Assembly: GCA_945788595.1 (NCBI GenBank)
Contig: CALZMS010000066.1
Span: 1-6,187, forward strand
From: an uncultured Lachnospiraceae bacterium
GTDB lineage: Bacteria > Bacillota > Clostridia > Lachnospirales > Lachnospiraceae
DNA: 6,187 nucleotides
Direction of reading: 5' to 3'
Shown: positions 1-6,187 of the stretch, in pieces
Position numbering within the stretch: the first letter of the stretch is position 1
Layout: each line of letters opens with the position of its first letter
The notes under the pieces: generated by a model
What the model was told of the DNA's origin: nothing
What the model saw: only the letters and a program-made list of their open reading frames with translations
The model's database searches: none
Translations under genes and position numbers: made by a program

Positions 1-1
1 G

Positions 2-1300
2 GGGGAAATCCATGCATTGCTGGGAGAAAACGGCGCCGGAAAATCCACACTGATCAAAGTGCTGACCGGTGTTTACAGTAAAGATGAGGGAGAAATCCAT
101 CTGAAAGGTCACCAGGGAAGCGTACAGATCCGTTCGCCTCAGGATGCTCAGCATCTGGGTATCAGTACAGTGTATCAGGAAATTACCCTGTGCCCCAATC
201 TGTCTGTGGCTGAAAATATATTTATTGGCCGTGACAGCGGGCTTGTCCGTAACTGGAAAAAAATGAACGATGCCGCAAAAAAAATCCTCGATAATCTGGG
301 GATTCCTGCCCTGGCAACACAGCAGCTTGGCAGCTGTTCCCTTGCCGTGCAGCAGATGGTAGCTATTGCCCGTGCGGTAGATATGGAATGTAAGGTTCTG
401 ATTTTGGATGAACCCACCTCTTCTCTGGATGAGCAGGAAGTAGAAAAATTGTTCGGCATGATGCGCGAGCTGAAGTCGAGAAGAGTGGGAATTATATTTG
501 TTACTCATTTCCTGGATCAGGTATACGAAGTATGTGACAAGATTACTGTTCTAAGGGACGGCAGGCTTGTCGGTGAATATGCCATCCGGGATCTTCCAAG
601 AGTTCAGCTTGTTTCCAAAATGTTGGGTAAGGATCTGGATGATCTGTCCGATATTAAAGGGGAACAGGAAGCCTATCACGATGATGGAAGTGAGCCTGTT
701 TTTGAAGCGGAAGGTCTGCAGAGTAATGCAGGTATCCGACCCTTCGATTTTTCAATCCGTAAAGGTGAGGTAAATGGCTTTACCGGTCTTCTCGGTTCCG
801 GGCGAAGCGAGTGTGTGCGGGCTATTTTTGGCGCTGACCGTATCGTGGCCGGTAAAGTAAAAATGAAGGGAAAGAGTGTAAAAATCACGAAGCCTCTGGA
901 TGCCATGAAAAATGGTATTGCCTATCTTCCGGAGGACCGCAAGGGTGATGGAATTGTGGGCGATCTGTCGGTGCGGGAAAATATTATTCTTGCTTATCAG
1001 GTGCTGCGTGGATTTTTCCATCCTCTTTCAAAAGCCGAAACATACAAGTTTGCCGATGAATATATCAAGCTTCTGGATATCAAGACGGCATCAGCGGATA
1101 CCCCGATCAAAGCTCTTTCCGGTGGTAATCAGCAGAAGGCTATACTTGCCAGATGGCTGCTGATGCATCCGGATTATCTGATTCTGGATGAGCCTACCAG
1201 AGGTATTCGATATCGGTACAAAAGTGGATATTCAGAAGCTGGTGCTGAAACTGGCTTCCGAAGGAATGAGTGTTACTTTTATATCCTCAGAGACGGATGA
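2..1300 (+). CDS. Sugar ABC importer ATPase (YtfR/RbsA/AraG-like), 5'-partial, frameshift-truncated
   Basis: This is the cytoplasmic ATPase of a CUT2-type monosaccharide importer, a single chain with two nucleotide-binding domains (NBDs). The N-terminus is cut off by the window edge, about 25-30 residues by comparison with ~500-residue relatives. NBD1 has Walker A GENGAGKST (nt 23-49), a family-type signature SLAVQQ (338-355), Walker B VLILDEPTSSLD (395-430) and an H-loop His in VTH (506-508). NBD2 has a degenerate Walker A, GLLGSGRSE, with Arg replacing Lys at 803-805; this is usual in the family. It also has PEDRKGDG, the signature LSGGNQQK (1115-1138) and Walker B YLILDEPTRGI (1175-1207). 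Right after RGI the reading frame slips. The last ~30 residues are then unrelated, and a TGA ends the frame at 1300. The missing C-terminus continues in another frame (1209-1427). Family assignment is firm; the substrate is inferred from the neighbouring araA. Confidence 0.9.
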   Translation, partial: GEIHALLGENGAGKSTLIKVLTGVYSKDEGEIHLKGHQGSVQIRSPQDAQHLGISTVYQEITLCPNLSVAENIFIGRDSGLVRNWKKMNDAAKKILDNLGIPALATQQLGSCSLAVQQMVAIARAVDMECKVLILDEPTSSLDEQEVEKLFGMMRELKSRRVGIIFVTHFLDQVYEVCDKITVLRDGRLVGEYAIRDLPRVQLVSKMLGKDLDDLSDIKGEQEAYHDDGSEPVFEAEGLQSNAGIRPFDFSIRKGEVNGFTGLLGSGRSECVRAIFGADRIVAGKVKMKGKSVKITKPLDAMKNGIAYLPEDRKGDGIVGDLSVRENIILAYQVLRGFFHPLSKAETYKFADEYIKLLDIKTASADTPIKALSGGNQQKAILARWLLMHPDYLILDEPTRGIRYRYKSGYSEAGAETGFRRNECYFYILRDG

Positions 1301-1427
1301 AATGCTCCGTACCTGTTCACGCCTGATCGTCATGCGTGACCGCAAAGTGGTGGCTGAGCTTTCCGGGGAAGAACTGACGCAGGCAGGCATTATGAACACT
1401 ATTGCAGGAGGTGCAACAGAGAAATGA
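1209..1427 (+). pseudogene. C-terminal remainder of the ABC ATPase, displaced by a frameshift
   Basis: These 72 codons plus stop continue the ATPase in the +1-shifted frame. They begin DIGTKVDIQKL, which follows directly from the DEPTRGI of the upstream part and restores the family's D-loop region (DEPTRGID). The stretch then carries the switch region FISSETDE and ends with the usual MRDRKVVAELSGEEL-type tail. Reading 2-1207 and then 1209-1427 gives 474 residues, which with the missing N-terminus matches the ~500 expected. One extra base, most simply the C at 1208, explains the break. No independent ribosome site fits a separate gene here. The first ATG after the break (1266) would leave a useless fragment. 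The stop overlaps the next gene's start as ATGA (1424-1427), and the next gene's AGGAGG site (1406-1411) lies inside this fragment. It could be a sequencing or assembly error, in which case the gene is intact. Confidence 0.85.
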
Positions 1428-2500
1428 GCAAAGGAATGAATTTTTTGAAAACAAAGATCTTGGGCCGCCAGATTTTTGTCCCGATTGCGGCACTTTTGAT
1501 CCTGACAATCTTTAACCTGCTGGTAGATCCATCATTTTTTAAAATAACCCTGGGATATAACAGCACCGGAGATCCGGTGTTATCCGGGTATCTGATTACT
1601 ATCCTGGATTATGGTTCAGAGCTGGCTATTCTTGCCATAGGCATGACACTGGTCACTGCATCCTGCGGAGGACAGGATATTTCTGTCGGCGCCGGTATTG
1701 CCATCGCCGGAAGTGTGATTCTTCGCGTATTGTGCGGAGGAAACTCACGTCCGGAGGAACTGCAGGCACCGATCATTGTAGCATTTTTGATTGCCTGTCT
1801 GGTTTCCATGGCTTTCAGTGCATTTAATGGCGTTCTGGTTGCGTATTTTCGTATCCAGCCCATGGTGGCTACATTGATCCTGTATACAGCAGGACGATCT
1901 ATCGCTGCGTGGATCAATAACAATGAGCTTCCGGTGATCAGTGATAATACATTTACATATTTTGGCGGATTTATTCCCGGAATACCGATTCCGACACCGT
2001 TTTTTATGGCTATGCTCTGCGTGATCGCCGCAGCTTTACTGCTTAAGTTCACCAATCTTGGCCTGTATACCCAGACGGTAGGAATAAATGAGAATTCCGC
2101 AAGACTGAATGGTCTTAATCCGCAGTTTATCAAGTTTTTGTCGTTCGTTATTCTTGGACTGTGCGTGGCGGTTGCGGGTCTGATCAAAGTAAGCCGTCTG
2201 TCCTCCATTAATTATTCTGTCATTGCCAAGGATATTGAGATGGATGCCATTCTGGCGGTAGCTCTGGGCGGAAATGCTTTGTCCGGAGGTAAATTCAATA
2301 TGTGGGCGTCTATTTTGGGCGCATATGTTATTCAGTATCTGACGACGACATTATATAAGATGAATGTTCAGTCCGATGCGCTGCCGGCATACAAGGCGGT
2401 GGTCGTTATTCTTCTGGTCGTATTGAGTGCACCGTCTGTGAGAGCATATCTTTCTAAGCTGGGAAAACGTAAATCTGCAGTAAAAAAGGAGGTGGCCTGA
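1424..2500 (+). CDS. Sugar ABC importer permease 1 (YtfT/RbsC-like)
   Basis: This is an inner-membrane permease of the BPD_transp_2 (CUT2) type, 358 residues, which is normal length. It would pair with the second permease and the upstream ATPase to form the translocation channel. Hydrophobic segments are visible at roughly residues 17-34, 66-80, 86-103, 115-141, 147-163, 192-208, 236-256, 272-288, 293-310 and 323-337, with a basic C-terminal tail (KLGKRKSAVKK). Family landmarks are GMTLVTASCGGQDISVG (73-89), RIQPMVATL (143-151), and AVALGGNALSGG (278-289). The segment CGGQD differs from the common TGGID form kept by permease 2. The ATG overlaps the ATPase stop (ATGA), with AGGAGG at 1406-1411, so translational coupling is likely. 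An internal Met5 is a weaker alternative start. The substrate is not readable from the sequence; arabinose is inferred from context. Confidence 0.92.
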   Translation: MSKGMNFLKTKILGRQIFVPIAALLILTIFNLLVDPSFFKITLGYNSTGDPVLSGYLITILDYGSELAILAIGMTLVTASCGGQDISVGAGIAIAGSVILRVLCGGNSRPEELQAPIIVAFLIACLVSMAFSAFNGVLVAYFRIQPMVATLILYTAGRSIAAWINNNELPVISDNTFTYFGGFIPGIPIPTPFFMAMLCVIAAALLLKFTNLGLYTQTVGINENSARLNGLNPQFIKFLSFVILGLCVAVAGLIKVSRLSSINYSVIAKDIEMDAILAVALGGNALSGGKFNMWASILGAYVIQYLTTTLYKMNVQSDALPAYKAVVVILLVVLSAPSVRAYLSKLGKRKSAVKKEVA

Positions 2501-2501
2501 A

Positions 2502-3533
2502 ATGAAAAAGAAATCCGGAGTGTTCAGTAAGGCGACAGATACGCAGATTCTTCTTTTTATTACGATTGTGGTATTTTTTGGAATGTATATTGGTGCCATG
2601 ATATTTCAGGGAGCGGGCTTTTTGAAAGCCCAGACCTTCTTTAATATCTTAAACGCAAATGCAGCACTGATCATCACATCATGCGGTATGAGTATAGTCA
2701 TGATTACCGGAGGAATAGATATTTCCATCGGTGGTGTGGTGGCGCTGGTCAGTATGAGCTGCGCAGTTTATCTGGACCGTATGGATGGCAATGTGCCAAT
2801 GGCGTTTGCCCTGGCCTTACTGATAGGCCTTGCGTTTGGTCTGGTGCAGGGGGCGCTGGTAGCGTATCTTGATATTCAGCCATTTATCATTACCCTTGCA
2901 GGAATGTTTTTTGCCAGAGGTATGACGACTATCGTAAATACAGAGCCTTTTAATGTAGCTAATGAAGCTTTTGTAGCGCTGAAAAATACCCGTATCATCG
3001 TTCCGGGTTTTGGCTCTGTGAATAAAAAAGGTGTCTATGTCAATGCTTACGTAGAAATAGGTGTGATCGTTGCTTTAGTGGTAGTTCTTCTGATGTTTTT
3101 ACTTTTGCGTTATGCAAAATTTGGCCGTAATCTGTATGCTGTGGGCGGAAACAGCCAGAGTGCGCTGATGCTTGGCATCAATGTAAGACGTACCCGGTTC
3201 TGTTCTCATCTGCTCTGCAGCTTTCTTGCCGGACTGGGAGGCTTTGTGTATTTCATGCATGTCGGTTCAGGCTCGGCATCCCATGCCACCGGTATGGAAA
3301 TGAATGCCATCGCCTCTTCGATTATCGGTGGAACCATGCTGACGGGGGGTGTCGGTAATATTATTGGTACATTGTTTGGCGTACTTTCCCTGAGTACGAT
3401 CCAGAATATCGTATCTTCCGCAGGTCTGGATCAGGCCTGGTGGACCGGTATCACAACAGCAGCTATGTTATGTCTGTTTCTTGTGGTGCAGAGTATCATT
3501 ATTGCCCGAAAAAAGAGACAGAGTGCTAAATAG
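2502..3533 (+). CDS. Sugar ABC importer permease 2 (YjfF-like)
   Basis: This is the second inner-membrane permease of the same importer, 343 residues. It resembles E. coli YjfF of the galactofuranose system more than generic RbsC: ITLAGMFFARGMTTIV (130-145), LYAVGGNSQSALMLGI (211-226), MNAIASSIIGGTMLTGG (267-283) and the tryptophan pair in AWWTGI (312-317) all follow that pattern. The canonical GMSIVMITGGIDISIG is at 62-77. Hydrophobic segments lie near 15-35, 53-69, 76-90, 99-121, 127-145, 184-203, 236-253, 269-298 and 316-334, followed by a basic tail. It starts one base after the permease 1 stop, with a strong AAGGAGG at 2486-2492. Two unlike permeases with one double-NBD ATPase is the YtfQRT-YjfF arrangement. 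Some relatives use two copies of a single permease instead. Function as an importer subunit is firm; sugar specificity is inferred. Confidence 0.92.
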   Translation: MKKKSGVFSKATDTQILLFITIVVFFGMYIGAMIFQGAGFLKAQTFFNILNANAALIITSCGMSIVMITGGIDISIGGVVALVSMSCAVYLDRMDGNVPMAFALALLIGLAFGLVQGALVAYLDIQPFIITLAGMFFARGMTTIVNTEPFNVANEAFVALKNTRIIVPGFGSVNKKGVYVNAYVEIGVIVALVVVLLMFLLLRYAKFGRNLYAVGGNSQSALMLGINVRRTRFCSHLLCSFLAGLGGFVYFMHVGSGSASHATGMEMNAIASSIIGGTMLTGGVGNIIGTLFGVLSLSTIQNIVSSAGLDQAWWTGITTAAMLCLFLVVQSIIIARKKRQSAK

Positions 3534-3546
3534 GAGGAAATAGTAA

Positions 3547-4983
3547 ATGGAAAAACTGTATTTCATTGTGGGCTCTCAGGATCTGTATGGAGAAGAATGT
3601 CTGAAACAGGTAGCTGCAGATGCGGCTGAAATGGTCAGCTTTTTAAATGAAAAGCTGGAGGGAACCATAGCTGTCGAATTGCTCCCTACTGTGGAAACTT
3701 CAGCAGTCTGTGTACAGGATATGCGAAAAGCGCAGATGGATGATGAATGCGTTGGTGTTATCACCTGGATGCATACCTTTTCTCCGGCAAAAATGTGGAT
3801 CAAAGGATTGCAGGAACTGAGAAAACCGCTGCTGCATCTGCATACTCAGGCAAATGAAAAACTGCCGTATGCGACCATCGACATGGATTTTATGAACCTG
3901 AATCAATCCGCCCACGGTGATCGTGAGTATGGCTATATTCTGGCAAGAATGGGTGTCCCGCATGAGGTGGCAGCAGGGTTTTATCAGCAGAACAGTGTCG
4001 TAGAGAAAATTTGCCGTTTTGCCAATGTGGCAAAGGCTATTGCACAGTCACACAACACAAGGATTGCCACCTTCGGAAATAACATGCGTGACGTTGCTGT
4101 TACCGATGGAAACCGTCTGGAATGTGAGATTAAGTACGGTTGGGAAGTAAAATACTATGGTATCGGTGAACTTGCTGATCTGGTTGCCGCGGTTACCCGA
4201 GAAGAATTAGATCAGAAAATGGCAGAGTATGCAGAAAAATATACGATGGCTACTGACAATGTAGAAGCAGTCCGGGAACAGGCAAAATATGAGATTGGTC
4301 TGGAGAAATTTATCAGAAAATATGGAATTACTGCATTTACGGATACATTCCAGGATCTGCATGGACTTCGCCAGCTGCCGGGGATCGCTGCACAGAATCT
4401 TATGGCCAAGGGTATTGGTTTTGGCCCAGAGGGCGATTATAAGATCAGTGCGTTGTCGTCTGTATTGATGAAAATGGCAGAAGGAAGGGACGGTGCTACC
4501 GGATTTATTGAAGATTATACATATGATCTTACGCCAGGACAGGAGCTGGAGCTGGCTTCCCATATGCTGGAGGTACCGGCATCCTTTGCGGCGACTAAGC
4601 CGGAAATCCAGGTACATCCGCTGGGAATCGGCGGCAAAGAAGATCCGGCCAGACTGGTGTTTGACGGTGTTACCGGAGATGGTATACAGGTGACACTGAT
4701 CGATATGGGGGATCATTTCCGCATCGTCTGTGCGGACATTGAACTGGTGAAGCAGCCGGAACCTATGCCGAATCTTCCTGTGGCGAGGATCATGTACCGG
4801 CATAAACCGAACTTCGAGATTGGTACGGCAGCCTGGTGCTATGCCGGAGGAGCCCACCATGCGGTGGTATCCACAGCTCTGACAAGAACAGATATAGCCA
4901 TGTTTGCCCGCCTGACGGGAACTGAGCTCATCACGATCGGTGAGGATACCACAGAGGCGGATCTGCAGAAGTTTTTCATGTAA
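3547..4983 (+). CDS. araA: L-arabinose isomerase
   Basis: This cytoplasmic enzyme interconverts L-arabinose and L-ribulose, the first step of bacterial L-arabinose breakdown, and needs a divalent metal such as Mn2+. It is complete at 478 residues (E. coli AraA is 500). N-terminal landmarks are FIVGSQDLYGEE (6-17), WMHTFSPAKMW (74-84), HLHTQ (97-101) and NQSAHGDRE (119-127). The residues matching the E. coli catalytic and metal site (Glu306, Glu333, His350, His450) are all present. They are Glu295 in PEGDYK, Glu322 in IEDYTYD, His339 in SHMLEV, and the His437-His438 pair in GGAHHAV. LGIGGKEDPARLVF is also typical. The start is set by AGGAGG at 3532-3537, which overlaps the permease 2 stop, nine bases before ATG. 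The 13-base gap puts it in the transporter operon and points to arabinose as the imported sugar. Recognition is secure. Confidence 0.97.
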   Translation: MEKLYFIVGSQDLYGEECLKQVAADAAEMVSFLNEKLEGTIAVELLPTVETSAVCVQDMRKAQMDDECVGVITWMHTFSPAKMWIKGLQELRKPLLHLHTQANEKLPYATIDMDFMNLNQSAHGDREYGYILARMGVPHEVAAGFYQQNSVVEKICRFANVAKAIAQSHNTRIATFGNNMRDVAVTDGNRLECEIKYGWEVKYYGIGELADLVAAVTREELDQKMAEYAEKYTMATDNVEAVREQAKYEIGLEKFIRKYGITAFTDTFQDLHGLRQLPGIAAQNLMAKGIGFGPEGDYKISALSSVLMKMAEGRDGATGFIEDYTYDLTPGQELELASHMLEVPASFAATKPEIQVHPLGIGGKEDPARLVFDGVTGDGIQVTLIDMGDHFRIVCADIELVKQPEPMPNLPVARIMYRHKPNFEIGTAAWCYAGGAHHAVVSTALTRTDIAMFARLTGTELITIGEDTTEADLQKFFM

Positions 4984-5026
4984 CAGATTAATTGTAATTT
5001 ATCATAGTTCATTTCCTTTCTTCGAT

Positions 5027-5063
5027 GAGTCCTCTGCGGAATTATAGGTTCTTCAGGGGACTC
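5027..5063 (+). terminator. Imperfect hairpin after araA; weak terminator, attenuator or processing site
   Basis: The arms at 5027-5041 and 5049-5063 pair over 15 positions around a 7-base loop, with one C-T mismatch and two G-T wobbles. The outer part GAGTCCTCTG / CAGGGGACTC is paired throughout. It sits 43 bases after the araA stop and about 100 bases before the kinase start. It is followed by TTGCAGCAGTTT rather than a real T-run, so a strong intrinsic terminator is unlikely. The nearest T-run (5085-5092) is more than 20 bases away. It may reduce read-through into the kinase, protect the 3' end of the upstream message, or be a processing site. The pairing is seen directly; the function is inferred. 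Confidence 0.45.
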
Positions 5064-5150
5064 TTGCAGCAGTTTACCTTTGCATATTTTTTGCGTGTGC
5101 TGAAATAACTGCGGTATGGGAGAAATGAATGTATGAATGAAAGAGAATAT

Positions 5151-5156
5151 AAGGAG
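5151..5156 (+). promoter_or_regulatory. Ribosome binding site that fixes the TTG start of the kinase
   Basis: AAGGAG lies seven bases before the TTG at 5164. An in-frame TAA at 5158-5160 rules out any start further upstream in the kinase frame, and the next in-frame Met is well inside the conserved ATPase core. The TTG is therefore the only reasonable start. Confidence 0.8.
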
Positions 5157-5163
5157 CTAAATT

Positions 5164-6187
5164 TTGGAAATTAGAGAACAGATCATACAGGGAAAAACTT
5201 CTCTTGGTATAGAGTTTGGATCCACAAGAATAAAAGCTGTGCTGATCGCAGATGACTGTACACCGATCGCTTCCGGAAATTACGACTGGGAAAACAGACT
5301 GGAAAATGGCATATGGACCTATAGTCTGGACGACATCTGGCAGGGGGTCAGAGGCTGTTATCAGAATCTGGCTGAAAATATTGAAAAAACCTATGAGGTG
5401 ACGCTTACCACTGTGGGAAGTATGGGCTTCAGTGCAATGATGCATGGTTATATGGCATTTGATAAAAATGGTGAACTGCTGGTGCCTTTCAGAACATGGA
5501 GAAATACCATCACAGAAGAAGCCGCCAGTGCGCTGACCAAGGAATTCGCCTTTAATATTCCACAGCGCTGGAGTGTAGCACATCTATATCAGGCAATATT
5601 AAATAACGAAGAACATGTTGGGAATATCTGTTATATTACCACTCTGGCCGGTTATATCCACTGGAAGCTTACCGGTAAGAAAGTATTAGGTGTGGGAGAC
5701 GCGTCCGGAATGTTTCCCATTGACAGCATGACGGGAGATTATCGTGAGGATCTGCTGGAAAAATTCAATGCTATGGTTGCAGATAAAAATATTCCGTGGA
5801 AGCTGAGAGATATTTTCCCGGAAGTCCTGACTGCGGGTGAACAGGCTGGCATGCTGACCGTAGAAGGGGCAACGCTTCTGGATACGACAGGAAAACTGCA
5901 GCCTGGAATCCCCGTATGTCCGGCAGAGGGGGATGCGGGAACAGGTATGACAGCGACAAACAGTGTGGCAGAAAAAACAGGTAACGTATCTGCAGGAACA
6001 TCGGTATTTGCCATGGTTGTACTGGAACATGAGATGAAAAAAGTTCATGAGGAAATCGATATGGTCACAACCCCGTCCGGACATCCGGTAGCCATGGTAC
6101 ATTGCAATAATTGTACATCCGATCTGAATGCATGGGTAAATCTTTTCAAAGAAGTCGAGGAAAGTTTCGGCCATTCTGTAGATATGA
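5164..6187 (+). CDS. FGGY-family carbohydrate kinase, probable L-ribulokinase (AraK-like), 3'-partial
   Basis: This sugar kinase is cut by the right edge of the window after 341 complete codons; family members run to roughly 500-550 residues. The N-terminal ATPase lobe has the phosphate-1 loop [15 protein letters not shown] (14-28), [15 protein letters not shown] (85-99), FRTWRN (109-114) and [10 protein letters not shown] (178-187). The likely catalytic base is Asp257 in EGDAGTGM, in the position of the GDNA aspartate of xylulokinases, followed by the phosphate-2 loop SAGTS (276-280). It does not look like classical AraB. In this context the expected reaction is ATP-dependent phosphorylation of L-ribulose to L-ribulose 5-phosphate, filling the step after AraA. 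A non-AraB ribulokinase named AraK is known from Clostridium acetobutylicum, which makes that role plausible, but xylulokinase or another pentulose kinase cannot be excluded. The start is TTG with AAGGAG seven bases upstream. The gene follows araA after a 180-base gap, so it may have its own control. Confidence 0.88.
   Translation, partial: MEIREQIIQGKTSLGIEFGSTRIKAVLIADDCTPIASGNYDWENRLENGIWTYSLDDIWQGVRGCYQNLAENIEKTYEVTLTTVGSMGFSAMMHGYMAFDKNGELLVPFRTWRNTITEEAASALTKEFAFNIPQRWSVAHLYQAILNNEEHVGNICYITTLAGYIHWKLTGKKVLGVGDASGMFPIDSMTGDYREDLLEKFNAMVADKNIPWKLRDIFPEVLTAGEQAGMLTVEGATLLDTTGKLQPGIPVCPAEGDAGTGMTATNSVAEKTGNVSAGTSVFAMVVLEHEMKKVHEEIDMVTTPSGHPVAMVHCNNCTSDLNAWVNLFKEVEESFGHSVDM

Noticed and set aside
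1199..1215. Programmed ribosomal frameshift in the ATPase
   Set aside because: There is no slippery heptamer or downstream pseudoknot signal, and the family is not known to use recoding; an extra base is simpler.
1609..2208. 199-residue open frame on the - strand opposite permease 1
   Set aside because: Complement of a conserved membrane protein gene; no ribosome site and no recognisable domain.
4207..4860. 217-residue open frame on the - strand opposite araA
   Set aside because: It lies wholly inside the secure araA gene, its translation shows no family features, and its composition (Cys, His, Arg and Ser rich) is that of a shadow frame.
5064..5090. Possible promoter for the kinase (TTGCAG at 5064-5069, TATTTT at 5085-5090)
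   Set aside because: The boxes are poor and the spacer is only 15 bases; AT-rich gaps give such matches by chance, so it was not called.
4984..5163. Search for a cre (CcpA) site, AraR-type operator or riboswitch in the only sizeable gap
   Set aside because: No convincing palindromic operator was found. The AT-rich AATTGTAATT near 4990 and the repeated ATGAATG near 5125-5139 are too short and weak to support a call.
5074..5583. 169-residue open frame on the - strand across the gap and kinase start
   Set aside because: Most of it is antisense to the conserved kinase N-terminus and it resembles no known protein.
5686..6174. 162-residue open frame on the - strand opposite the kinase
   Set aside because: Antisense to the FGGY core including the catalytic Asp region; Cys/His-rich shadow-type translation.

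Overview
The window looks like part of a pentose-utilisation operon from a Gram-positive Clostridia-type bacterium, probably a gut Lachnospiraceae relative. That placement is inferred from AGGAGG-type Shine-Dalgarno sites ahead of the genes, protein sequence character, moderate base composition, a TTG start, and an arabinose isomerase beside a sugar ABC importer. All recognised genes lie on the + strand, and both ends of the window cut through genes.

From left to right: (1) the ATPase subunit of a CUT2-type (ribose/galactofuranose-like) sugar ABC importer. It lacks its extreme N-terminus and carries an apparent one-base frameshift at about 1208, inside the second Walker B/D-loop. (2) and (3) Two different membrane permeases, closest by eye to YtfT and YjfF of the E. 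coli galactofuranose importer. (4) A complete L-arabinose isomerase, araA. (5) A 180-base gap holding a strong imperfect hairpin. (6) The first 341 codons of an FGGY-family sugar kinase that starts at TTG; it is probably the L-ribulokinase step but is not a classical AraB.

Genes 1 to 4 are packed with a 4-base overlap, a 1-base gap and a 13-base gap, so they are very probably one transcript. The implied route is uptake of L-arabinose (perhaps the furanose form) or a short arabinoside by the importer, isomerisation to L-ribulose by AraA, and phosphorylation to L-ribulose 5-phosphate by the kinase. A substrate-binding protein and an L-ribulose-5-phosphate 4-epimerase would be expected outside the window but are not seen.

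No mobile element, CRISPR array, tRNA, rRNA or phage gene was found. The pathway itself is known. The points most worth a second look are the ATPase frameshift, the pairing of a galactofuranose-type importer with araA, the non-AraB kinase with its TTG start, and the hairpin between araA and the kinase.
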